Below, piece after piece: positions 55,340 through 64,000 of a stretch of DNA of 64,000 nucleotides; positions within the stretch are counted from its first letter, which is position 1; each line of letters starts with the position of its first letter. The notes below the pieces were generated by a model. It saw nothing but the letters and a program-made list of their open reading frames with translations. It had not been told where the DNA came from and did no database searches. A program made the position numbers and the translations under genes. This stretch comes from Smallanthus sonchifolius (lineage: Eukaryota; Streptophyta; Magnoliopsida; Asterales; Asteraceae), in the NCBI GenBank assembly GCA_023525975.1, contig CM042042.1, positions 49,611,880-49,675,879 of the forward strand, in the 5' to 3' direction.

Positions 55340-56198
55340 TATGGTTAATATTAGATTAGTTAACCTTAAAAAAAGTAATCAATAAAAAGATTATTTATAT
55401 CCAACATTAAATAGTAAACATTATGGTCTTCATTTGAATCCCTCAAACAAAAACGAATCTAATTTTGGAAAACATGGTTTTTTGGTTTAAATGATAAATG
55501 CCTTACATTTGGTTTATGAGAAGTAAATGGTTGTCTATATTGGAATTAATAACATACACTCCTTCCAAGTTCATGCATGATCAATCTTTTCACAAATAGA
55601 AACTATTTCAAGCATATATAATACCCAATTTTCCCTTAATAAATCACAACAATTTAAAGACTAAATGCAACTAGACCAAATGCTCCAATTGGTTCACCTT
55701 TTCTTCCATATATTCCTATACATTAATAGAAAGATGAATATCTAAATACCTAATTTCATTGAAATGAGACTAATTATTTTCATTCTAGATAGGTGTATCA
55801 TTCATTGTAACACCCATGTATCCTTCAAATGTCATGCATGTATCTTGATGTTATAGTATTTTAGGAAAGGAGAATGAATCTTGCTTAATATTTTGTCCTA
55901 AGATATTTTTCGCATGTGATTTTGTAAATGTATGTTGGATAAAGTAATCACTAAGAGTATACAAGTGTGTGATAGGTGGGTCACCGCAGTTAAATTTCAG
56001 TTATTAATCTCAATATATAAAATAAATTCATTCTATTTAAATAATATAAAGTTTGTAAATTTGTTCCACTCAATAATCCGCTAATAAAATGTATTGATAA
56101 ATCGTCAGTAAATTCTTTATCCACATCATGTTTTCCGACAAAGTATCCTCGCTGAAATTCCTTTGTTTTGTAGGTCAATATCTCTTTATATCTACTAA
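55340..56198. other. Intergenic AT-rich stretch
   Basis: No gene was recognised. A minus-strand frame from 56364 to 55990 starts inside the neighbouring Helitron-like repeat and has no familiar motif. Confidence 0.45.
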
Positions 56199-56690
56199 CT
56201 AGGTTAAAATCTCGTGTATTACACGGGTTAAATAAATAAAATGTTATAGACTTAATTAGTATTAAAAAAAATATTTTTAAAAACCCGTGCAATACATGAG
56301 GTTGAATAAACCAGTATATTACATCGGTTGAATAAAATATAATGTAATTTGTTAACAAACACATTTGTCAATATATGGTTTTTAAAAGATGTAATTTGTC
56401 GTGACAATTATAAGGTCTGTTAAGTTAGTTTTTAAAATATTTTTTTAATTGAGTATTATTTTTTTGATTTAATTGATAAATGTTAGTTAATATTAAGTTC
56501 ATTTGATTGATGATATAATAACTATTTATAATTAAATAATAAGTATTCGTAATTAGATTTATTAATATAAAGATTATTATTTAATAGGAGAGAGAAATAT
56601 AATATCTAATATTTAATAGGAGAGAGAGGCGAAAAAATAAAGATGAGTAGTAACCAGAGAGTGACACGTGTCCTGAATATATTTTCATTT
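56199..56690 (-). mobile_element. Helitron-like element, GTGTAATACAC family, minus strand
   Basis: On the minus strand the 3' end reads CCCGTGTAATACACGAG, then ATTTTAAC and CTAG (56202-56199). A second, diverged hairpin lies just inside (56283-56300). The body (ATTGTCACGACAAATTAC, then TCTCTCCTATTAAA, then GGACACGTGTCACTCTC near 56665-56680) is the inverted counterpart of the copies at 29.8 and 55.0 kb. No Rep/helicase frame, so non-autonomous. Confidence 0.55.
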
Positions 56691-56813
56691 ATTATAGTAG
56701 TAAGATATTGATATGATAATTATTAAAAATGTTACTATTATATGTGTTATATACTTTATATTGGAATACCATCCTTCAATGACTATACATAGAACTTGTA
56801 TCATATATTTCAA

Positions 56814-57392
56814 CTAGTATTGTTACTCCGCGCTTTGCGAGGGAGCGCGATCGTTTTTTTTACGTTACACAACAGTAGTTTGGTTGTCATCGCTTTGACT
56901 CGTCGAAACCATACAAGCAAACACCGATACATGATACGCTAATACCACAACACTGCTAACGATGTTGGTTCGCTCATAAGCTGTTGAGTTTGTCACGGCA
57001 TCGCAACGGTAACGTTGCTCGCTATAATATATGACAAAATATATACTCGATTCTGAATATAACGATGTTTAAAAAAATTATATCGGAACGTTCACATTAA
57101 AAACCTCGTGTTCCATTTTTTTTTTAAAACGTAACGAACGAAAGTTATCAGAGAATAATAAGATTATTAGAAAATTAATAAGGTTAAAAACATATATTAT
57201 ATATACTATCAGAGGTGAAAACAAAATATAAAAAAAATATATTCGACCAACCATACTATTCCAAGTAGACTAATAAGATCAATGCACTGTTCACTCACTT
57301 TCTTTTAACGTATGGTATATAATAGTTCATTTTCGAAATTAAAAAAATGAATATGTTTATGTTGAGTTTAAGGGGCTATCAAAACATAGATA
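56814..57392 (-). mobile_element. Helitron-like end of the GCGC-hairpin family and associated repeat
   Basis: On the minus strand, the GC-rich hairpin region CGCTCCCTCGCAAAGCGCGG (about 56843-56826) is followed by AGTAACAATA and CTAG (56817-56814). The body (GCTCGCTATAATATATGACA, then ATATACTCGATTCTGAATAT) is related to repeats at 15.9, 19.3 and 21.5 kb. The start of the element is not defined. Confidence 0.4.
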
Positions 57393-57394
57393 AT

Positions 57395-57939
57395 GTCGGG
57401 AACTAATGTTTTTAAACTCGGATCGGATCGGCCGGTCGGACCAGGAACAGTGATCTTCACCGGTTCGGTTACATGCTCTGAGACCGTTTGCTGGTTGAAC
57501 CGGGCGGTCCAAGCGATTCAGCGGTCGAACCGTGAACCGGTGGTCGAACCGGGTAGTTTAATTTTTTTTATTTTTACTTATTTTTTTATCTTATAGTCCT
57601 CCTACTTACTTCTATTTACAATTTTAACCCAATTTGGTTCTTTCCTTTTAACTTATACGCTGCCACATGTACTCCAAAACCCTAATCAAAATTAAAATTG
57701 AAGATTCAAAAGAATTAAAATTTCTACAGACCTACAACCCTCGTACTTGACTCAAAATTGTTTAAATGGTTGTGTATGTAGTATTTGGAATTTTTTATAT
57801 TTTTCTATATATTTTTATGAATATTTATATTATTTATTGCGTCATCCGGTTCTTGAATCCGGTCCGACCGGTCCGACCAGTGAACTTCTAAAACGTCCGG
57901 TTCATTGTCTGGTCCGGTTCTGAAAACATTGTCGGGAAC
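57395..57939. mobile_element. Mutator-type MITE with 9-bp target duplication, copy B
   Basis: The element 57404-57930 is bounded by GTCGGGAAC at 57395-57403 and 57931-57939, an exact 9-bp duplication as made by Mutator-like transposases. Ends: TAATGTTTTTAAACTCGG and the complement AATGTTTTCAGAACCGG. The interior has many GGTCGAACCG/CGGTTCG words. It is homologous to copy A at 50041-50444. Confidence 0.8.
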
Positions 57940-58180
57940 CATTACATAATTGAAAATTAGGACCACAATTTTGGCATTTTGGTATATGGATGTTGCAATA
58001 CATTGTAACGAATTGAATGGTTAGATGTTAAATTCGAATTAGGAGTAAATAAAAAAAATATGTTATACAGTGGGTACATACGAGTGATGACCTTTTTGTG
58101 ATGGAATTTTCACATGATAGATCTTTTTTAAAGATAAATCACTAATTTTATTTGCATGTTATGGCGGTTAGATTCTCATG
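57940..58180. other. AT-rich spacer
   Basis: No feature is seen between the MITE and the SINE-like unit. Confidence 0.4.
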
Positions 58181-58330
58181 TCGCAACGGATCCAATGACA
58201 GAACCATCTGAAGTCAAAGTGGTAAAGTTTCCCTTGAGGTTAAGGGTTCGAATCCCGTCTATGACGGATTGATATAAATTATTAGAAGTAGTTTATGGGG
58301 CCTAAAATAGGGTATTATTGTTAAAAAAGA
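58181..58330 (+). mobile_element. tRNA-derived SINE
   Basis: An A-box-like segment (AAGTCAAAGTGGTAAAG, 58211-58227) is followed by the near-perfect B box GGGTTCGAATCCCG (58244-58257), spaced as in a tRNA gene. An unrelated tail ends in TATTGTTAAAAAAGA. The acceptor-stem ends do not pair as in a functional tRNA, so a SINE is preferred over a tRNA gene. Confidence 0.6.
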
Positions 58331-59663
58331 TATATAACTATGTTGTTATTCACTTTAGCTCGCGTATGAAACTTTATTCTCAAGCTAAAATTACTTCGAA
58401 AGCATAGCACCACTTGCATATCCATTTTTCCTTCGCATATCATCGACAATCAATACATACGTGAAATAAACTGATGTATTTTCATTTTCTTCATGAATCT
58501 GAGGCGGAAATGACAAAATAATACTTGAGTTTACTATTTAAGGGCATAGAGTTAAAAAATGAGTATCACTAATCCATAACTTATTTAAAAATAAAGAGAA
58601 ATATTGTATACATATGTGATTTCCTTTCTATAAATGACGATGATCCAAAAATAGTAAAGACGTTTAGACTCACAAGATCAATTGATATTAGTGCTTAGTA
58701 TAGACCAACTACTTGTCTGAGCGGTGTTGTACAACATTCTTAACTTATCAAAAGATGAAAACATGACTGGTTATGAAACATGACACAAAATAATGCGGTC
58801 CACATCTAGTTTAGTGAGTGGTTTGAATTGGACCGATTCTCGTTAATAATTGGTTTTCAAATCTTCTCATATTACTCTATCACCATGGAGACAACCACTA
58901 ACCAACCACCATATTATGACATTTTCCACTTAAAAAACTACAAGGTCTTCACAAATAGTTTAATAATTTTTAAATGGTTGTGTTCCTTTATCACTTGTTA
59001 TTATCTTATCAATGCATGGTACAGACATAAGAAAGATGGTGGGGGACATTGTCATTAATTCACTACGATGACAACACTTAAATTACTCACCATACATTTC
59101 TAATAATTTGTACTTTTTTAAATTGACATTAAACATCAAGTGCTTGCCTTCTACTAAGCTAAAAATGTTTAGAAGTTGTTTTCATCTTAATAATTTAGCG
59201 ACTGATATTAACAATAATACAACATTAGTAGCCTACAATGCTTGTTTGTTAAACACTTTTCCCCAATATGGAGAGATGTTGGGGAACAATACTGGAAATT
59301 ATCAATTTAGTACTAACTTATACCTCATTAAAATAAGTTAGTACAAATACCTAGTAAAGTGTTTACTTTGGCTTCGGGTTTTCACCCACTAACAAATACC
59401 TCTTTCTTTTGGTAAACATGGAATACATTTCAGCATGTTCTGCTACGAATGTCGCATTATTTTGTAAAAAAACCAATCATTAAATTATTAAGGTGAACAC
59501 AACTTGTAGACGTTATCATCTTAATATATGACTGATTATTAACAAAGTGTTCAATGTAAAATGTTGTTGATCTCTACTTAAAAAGGTACTTAACAGTGTT
59601 GTGTAATTATAATAAATCTAGCTTACTATGGAAAATAAATGTTATGCAACACTTGTTAATTTT
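58331..59663. other. Intergenic, no gene recognised
   Basis: AT-rich sequence. The frames at 58828-59058 and 59108-59341 have no recognisable motif and no splice context. No element boundaries were identified. Confidence 0.45.
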
Positions 59664-59747
59664 TGTAAAATACGGTCCTCATAACACCAGTGTTATCCGC
59701 TTTGCCCAATATGAGCTCACATATTTGTTTTAATTGCCGAGGTTCAA

Positions 59748-59804
59748 ACTTTCCCATGGGATCACCCATCCCTAGATTGTTCCCACCCAAGCACGCTTGA
59801 CTGT
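59748..59804 (-). other. 5S-rRNA-like domain with internal Pol III promoter (in Cassandra LTR)
   Basis: On the minus strand AAGCGTGCTTGGGTGGGAAC, then GGGATGGGTGATCCCATGGG, then AAAG follows the order of the A box, intermediate element and C box of plant 5S rRNA (GCGTGCTTGGGC, then GGATGGGTGACCTCCTGGGAAG). Only this 3' half of 5S is recognisable. It is a transposon-borne relative and not a 5S gene. Confidence 0.8.
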
Positions 59805-60160
59805 GAATTTCTTCTCTCATTTACAACCAATGCGTCTAAAACGCGTTGTTGGTATTTAAGGCATGACATTTCTTATGAACTCATCATCTCTCATATCCAT
59901 GACCGATGTTGGATTTACTTAGGGTGTTACAATCACCCCCTTATGGACCCATCGTCCTTGATGGGATTTGTCCCCATCATCCCAATAAGGGATGTGGGAT
60001 TTGCCTAAGGTGTCCTCTTGAACACCACAAGGGACTCACCATCCTCGATAAGGTTTTCCCTAACATCCCGAATGACATATGAGTGACTCTGATACCATTT
60101 GTAACATCCGACACTTGTACCACCAATATTATCCGCTTTGCCACGTAGAGCTCACAGATT

Positions 60161-60165
60161 TGCTT
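60161..60165. repeat. Presumed left target duplication of the gypsy element
   Basis: TGCTT precedes the LTR start. The matching copy should lie after the 3' LTR, beyond this window. Confidence 0.4.
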
Positions 60166-62030
60166 TGTAACGAACCAAAATCCGGGTCTCGTTATAAATA
60201 AATAAATAATTCTAATAAATATTATGGCGAAAATAATATTTTAGAAATAAGTGGAAACAAGCGGGTTTCAAGTTAGTAACGGGGATATACTAGTTTTAAC
60301 TAGTTATGGAAGGAAATGGAAAAGATTGAAAGTAGAGGGGCTAAAGGTGAAACATGGCAAATCTGCCATATTTGACCTTTAGAAGTCAAAATTGACTTCA
60401 TTTTGGAGTTGGGTCGTTCAAGAGAAGAGGAAGAGAGGAGAAATCGGGTTGAAGCCAAAATTCGTGTGTTTGAAGCTTGTAACTTGAAGGTGTTGGCTCA
60501 CACATCACCTTTCTAACATCAAGTAAGTGATTTCTTCCTCTTTGATCCACCATTTATGGTGTTCTTGTTGGGTTTTGTTGAAAACCCGAAATTATGGTTG
60601 CATGTGGTAAAATGGTGTTAGATTATTGATAATATAGCTAAATTAAAGGTGTATGAAGGTGAACAACACCATGGAACCCTTTGATTTTGATTTTTGAAAG
60701 TTAGGGTTCATATGGAGGAAATTGGGGGTTTTGGGGTTTTGATGAAAAATTGATAAATTGATGATGATTAAGTGTTATGGAGGTGTTAGACACTTAAACA
60801 AACCCCAAATTAACTTAAAGAAACTAGTTTGATAAAATTAGTGTCAAGGTATTGGAAAGAGAATTCTAGTGGTTGAGTTGAGTTCTTGATTAAAGGGAGT
60901 GTTTGGATATGGAAATAACCCAAACGGGTCAATTTGGGTTGAAAATGGAAATTTGGGTGGTAAACTCAATTGTATGTGTTTTGAATGAATGATTAGATTA
61001 CTAAACTAGGTGTGTATGTTTAGGCAATCAAATTGTGGGTCTAGAAGGCGGAGCGGAGTCGTCTAACCCAAAAGGTAAGTGCCTATGCACTTACTTAGTA
61101 TTGATGATAAATGGTGAATTTTATGGATTATGTGTTATGTGGTTGTGTGCATACTTGTGATATGATAAATTGTGAATGATTTAGTTTGTGCAATGAATGA
61201 ATGTAGTTATAGTGTTAACCTATAATGGTAATGGATCATGTGTTGATCATAAATGAAACGGAGTTATGGCCTTGTGCTATAATGGTAATGGATCATGTGT
61301 TGATCATAAATGAAACGGAGTTATGGCCTTGCGCTATAATGATAATGGATCATGTGTTGAACATAAATGAAACGGGGATATGGCCTTGTGCCATATTGGA
61401 AATGGATCATGTGTTGATCATAAATGAAAAGGAGTTATGGCCTTTGTGCCATAATGGAAATGGATCATGTGTTGATCATAATTGAAACTTATAGTAAGGG
61501 TGCAAGAATATGTAGCCTAAATGACAATTTGGGTGGAAACGGATAAAATGGGTGAATGGGTGAAACAAGTAGGAATTTATTTGTTTGTTATGAATTTATC
61601 TTCATTACTAATGGTGATATGTGTGGTGAATGTAGGAAAAGCTCCGAGGTAGTCAAAGTCAAGTCCAAGGCGTTGGCGGATCCTCGTATGCATATTTTCA
61701 TGTTTTGATGATTTGGTGGAATTCCCCTTTTTGATTGTAATTTGATAAACAAAACATGTTTTTGGGTTGTGATCATGTTGTTGAAGGGGTTTTTGGTTAA
61801 AACCCATGTGTTGGGCTAATTTGTTGTCTTGTATTTTGGAAAAAGTTAGAAAAATGGCTAAGTATGAAAACCTGCTGAAAACTGGAAACATTCTGAGAAA
61901 AAGGGTCCCTCGCGGGTCGCGAGAGTCCAGGAAGGATTCTCTCGCGGTACGCGAGAGGGTAAAAAAAAAAAATTTCCTGGGTTAAGACTTCTGCGCGTTA
62001 AAGTTTTGTTTTTAAAAGTGGTGTGTTTCA
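60166..62030 (+). mobile_element. 5' LTR of a Ty3/gypsy retrotransposon
   Basis: The LTR starts TGTAACGAACCAAAATCCGG and ends GTGTGTTTCA (TG..CA), three bases before the primer-binding site, giving 1865 bp. It contains a 57-bp tandem repeat and a GC-rich patch (CTCGCGGGTCGCGAGAGTCC near 61909). The length and gag type suggest a long-LTR chromovirus such as Tekay/Del, but the clade cannot be fixed without the integrase. It is inserted into the Cassandra TRIM. Confidence 0.8.
61222..61489 (+). repeat. 57-bp tandem repeat within the gypsy LTR
   Basis: Nearly five copies of AATGGTAATGGATCATGTGT, then GATCATAAATGAAACGGAGT and TATGGCCTTGTGCTAT. An apparent frame repeating MDHVLIINETELWPCAI results from the period being a multiple of three. 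Confidence 0.9.
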
Positions 62031-62033
62031 ACT

Positions 62034-62045
62034 TGGTATCAGAGC
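62034..62045 (+). other. Primer-binding site (tRNA-iMet) of the gypsy element
   Basis: TGGTATCAGAGC, three bases after the LTR end. It fixes the element as plus strand. Confidence 0.9.
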
Positions 62046-62432
62046 AATGGTTTGAGGGATTTGGTGTGCGAGACACTAAACTCAAACCGGATGCTCTTGA
62101 TATGGGGGAAATGATACGAGAATCCACGAAGGACTTGACTAAGACTCGGAGCTTTCGGAAATGAAAGTTTAGTAATGATTTAATAAGTGATTATGTATAT
62201 ATGTTGTAAATGCATATGATTGATTGAATAACAAAGTGTTATGTGTGCCGAAACTTGTCTTGTGAATTGTTATATGCATATGATAATTACACTTGGGCAT
62301 AACGTATTATTAAACATGTCTGGCCAATATGATTAATAAGACGAGATGTGCAAGAGCTTTTATGATAACCATATGACAATGAACATTTGCAAGGATTAGG
62401 TGAAGGTGATCGTATATGTATGTGTATAAGTA

Positions 62433-62494
<62 letters not shown>

Positions 62495-62555
62495 CTAGGT
62501 GATTTGAAGGTATAGGAATGTTAAGGTGTTGTTGGTACTATTTCTCAGTTAAGAG
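62046..62555 (+). other. Leader of the gypsy element with (TA)n microsatellite
   Basis: An untranslated region of 510 bases. A (TA)n tract of about 27 units occupies 62438-62492. No protein. Confidence 0.7.
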
Positions 62556-64000
62556 ATGACGGACGAGGGTGACCACCACGAAAATGTTGATGTGAACGAA
62601 GAACCGTTGGATCCAAGGATCCAAGATATGATAAAGGAAGAAGTGGCCAAGGCGTTTGAGCAAGCCACAAATCTCTTGATGGAGGAAATGAGGGGAACTA
62701 TTAAGCTCTCTCTTGAAGAGGTCATGAAAGAGAAAGATAAGGAACCTCGAGGTTGTACTCTCAAGGATTTCATGGTGATTAAACCGAAAGAATACGACGG
62801 TCAGGTGGACCCGATACTTAGCCACCGGTGGGTGGTGGATATGGAGTCGAATTTCGAAACGACTAGATGCAGGCCCGAGGATAGGGTAATGTTCAGTGTG
62901 CCTCTGTTGACTGGGAGGGCAAAGGAATGGCTGTTGAATCTCCGTAGAGAGAGAGGTGTTTCTGGGGTGACCTCTATGTCTTGGGAGGAATTTAAAGCGG
63001 CTTTTCTGAAATACCACTGCCCGCAAGCCGCGGTGGACAGGATGACTGAGGAGTTTCTCCTCATGAGACAGACGACTGAGTCAATTGACGAATTGGCCGG
63101 GGCCTTCTTTGATCGGGCCAAGTTTTGTCCGGATGTGGTATCGACCGAAAAGGGCAAGATTGATAGGTTCTATGCTATGCTAACAGTGGAATTCAGAGAT
63201 AGCATATCTCCATCCTCATTTACCACGCTTGTTGATTTAATAAACAGGTGTCGGGAAAGGGAGGTGGAGTTAAAGAGGCAAGAGGCTAGGGGTGAGAAGA
63301 GAAAAAGGGAAATTGTGGAACAGGTGGTGAAGAAGATAAAGGGCGAGAGCCCTAGTAAGAAGCCGTTTGTTAAACCTTCTTCGCAAGATTGTAAGTTATG
63401 TGGAAAAGTGCATTTTGGGGAATGTAGAAAGGGTTCTTCAAGATGCTATAAATGCGGAAAGCCGGGGCATATGGCTAATCAATGCCCAAGCCAAGTCCGT
63501 ATATGCTACAACTGTTACAAGCCAGGGCACAATAGGGTGGATTGTCCCGAGTTAAAGCAGCAAGGTGGAAGCGGGGTGAAGGTTGAGACGCCAAAGCCTA
63601 AGGGAAGAGCCTTCCACATTTCGGCGGAAGAGGCAAAGAACAACGCGGATGTAGTGTCAGGTACATTCAAGATTAACTCATTACCTGCACTAGTTCTATT
63701 TGATTCGGGGGCTAGCCGTTCATTTGTGTCTTTGAAATTTGTTAAGCATTCTTCTTTTGTAAGTAGCAAGTTAGATGAACCCTTAGAAATCGAAGCGGCT
63801 AATGATAAGAGTTTCCTTGTCTTTGACATTTTTAGAGATTGTAAGTTGAGAGCGGGGGGCGAAACTTTCTTTATTGATTTGATTCCTTTGGCTATGGGAG
63901 ATTTTGATGTTATTGTGGGGATGGATTGGTTGTCAAAGAATAAGGCGAGTATTTTATGTGGACCGAAGGCGATCCAACTTGTTTCCCCGTCGGGAGAGTC
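62556..64000 (+). CDS. Ty3/gypsy gag-pol polyprotein, 5' part (gag, zinc knuckles, protease)
   Basis: The frame opens with ATG at 62556 and is uninterrupted for 481 codons to the window edge, so it is partial at the 3' end. The retrotransposon gag domain covers about residues 80-240 (AKEWLLNLRRERG and MSWEEFKAAFLKYHCP are typical). A Lys/Arg-rich linker follows, then CCHC zinc knuckles at about 308-345 (CYKCGKPGHMANQCP and CYNCYKPGHNRVDC), preceded by a degenerate one. The aspartic protease starts near residue 380 with the catalytic LFDSGAS and continues to IVGMDWLS. Gag packages the RNA and protease matures the polyprotein; reverse transcriptase, RNase H and integrase should follow beyond the window. 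The absence of stops suggests a recent insertion. Antisense frames at 62538-63157 are shadows. Confidence 0.93.
   Translation, partial: MTDEGDHHENVDVNEEPLDPRIQDMIKEEVAKAFEQATNLLMEEMRGTIKLSLEEVMKEKDKEPRGCTLKDFMVIKPKEYDGQVDPILSHRWVVDMESNFETTRCRPEDRVMFSVPLLTGRAKEWLLNLRRERGVSGVTSMSWEEFKAAFLKYHCPQAAVDRMTEEFLLMRQTTESIDELAGAFFDRAKFCPDVVSTEKGKIDRFYAMLTVEFRDSISPSSFTTLVDLINRCREREVELKRQEARGEKRKREIVEQVVKKIKGESPSKKPFVKPSSQDCKLCGKVHFGECRKGSSRCYKCGKPGHMANQCPSQVRICYNCYKPGHNRVDCPELKQQGGSGVKVETPKPKGRAFHISAEEAKNNADVVSGTFKINSLPALVLFDSGASRSFVSLKFVKHSSFVSSKLDEPLEIEAANDKSFLVFDIFRDCKLRAGGETFFIDLIPLAMGDFDVIVGMDWLSKNKASILCGPKAIQLVSPSGE

Larger units (their letters stand above)
59664..60165 (-). mobile_element. Cassandra-type TRIM retrotransposon, interrupted
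   Basis: One complete LTR lies at 59664-59931 (268 bp, TGTAAA..TGTTACA on the + strand). The internal region, about 168 bp, contains on the minus strand a tRNA-iMet primer-binding site (60097-60086, TGGTATCAGAGT) and, at its other end, a purine tract (AAGGGGGTGAT). The start of the second LTR (60100-60165) matches the first 66 bases of the complete one. The LTR carries a 5S-rRNA-like domain on the minus strand (separate entry), the diagnostic feature of Cassandra. The second LTR is cut off by the gypsy LTR that starts at 60166. No proteins are encoded; Cassandra depends on other elements. Confidence 0.85.

Noticed and set aside
55990..56364. 124-codon minus-strand frame
   Set aside because: It begins inside the Helitron-like repeat and matches no known domain.
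58181..58330. Possible tRNA gene
   Set aside because: A and B boxes are present but no complete cloverleaf or acceptor-stem pairing was found; a SINE is more likely.
59748..59804. Possible 5S rRNA gene
   Set aside because: Only the 3' half of 5S is recognisable, within an LTR flanked by primer site and purine tract; it is the Cassandra domain.
61225..61485. Frame repeating MDHVLIINETELWPCAI
   Set aside because: Product of a 57-bp LTR tandem repeat whose period is a multiple of three; no initiation context or homology.
62538..63157. Antisense frames of 162 and 118 codons
   Set aside because: They overlap the gag domain on the opposite strand and reflect its codon bias.

Overview
This is a nuclear genome window from a flowering plant. 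The genes are plant families with GT-AG introns (RER1, DUF247, AP2/ERF with an EAR motif, plant cytosolic asparaginyl-tRNA synthetase). The space between them is AT-rich and packed with plant transposons. The look of the repeats suggests an asterid eudicot, possibly Asteraceae, but that is an impression and not a demonstrated placement.

Six genes look intact. In order they are a FAD-dependent oxidoreductase of the TDA3/DAO type (6401-8109, +), cytosolic asparaginyl-tRNA synthetase (9051-12355, -), the Golgi-to-ER retrieval receptor RER1 (24152-26154, +), a DUF247 protein (26592-28166, -), a DREB A-5/group II ERF repressor (40070-40510, +) and an RRM protein resembling AIPP1/EDM3 (48521-49217, +). 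They are unrelated housekeeping or regulatory genes. There are no operons; two pairs are convergent (oxidoreductase/AsnRS and RER1/DUF247).

Several gene fragments are broken: the last two exons of an EB1C-like microtubule plus-end protein (19.6-20.1 kb), a SUMO E2 (SCE1) without its catalytic exon (31.4-32.2 kb), two exons of proteasome alpha-5 (34.0-34.3 kb), one exon of a GT14-like glycosyltransferase (34.6 kb) and a frameshifted fructokinase exon (36.9 kb). The last four are all on the + strand within 6 kb, and three of them lie upstream of a Helitron-like 3' end at 35975. This looks like transposon-mediated gene capture.

The rest is mobile DNA. It includes a probable solo LTR (2.6-4.9 kb), a 5'-truncated LINE with a 15-bp target duplication (5.0-6.0 kb), hAT-, Mutator- and foldback-type elements, a 1.55-kb near-perfect palindrome (17.6-19.2 kb), a tandemly duplicated foldback (44.5-46.7 kb), a PIF/Harbinger derivative carrying a decayed Myb/SANT ORF inside an old LTR element (50.4-53.6 kb), a family of Helitron-like ends with a GTGTAATACAC hairpin, two SINE-like units, and at the right edge a Cassandra TRIM (with its 5S-rRNA-like domain) interrupted by a long-LTR Ty3/gypsy element. 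The gag-protease ORF of that element is open to the end of the window. Minisatellites occur at 0.87-1.72, 2.1-2.4, 24.6-24.9 and 61.2-61.5 kb.
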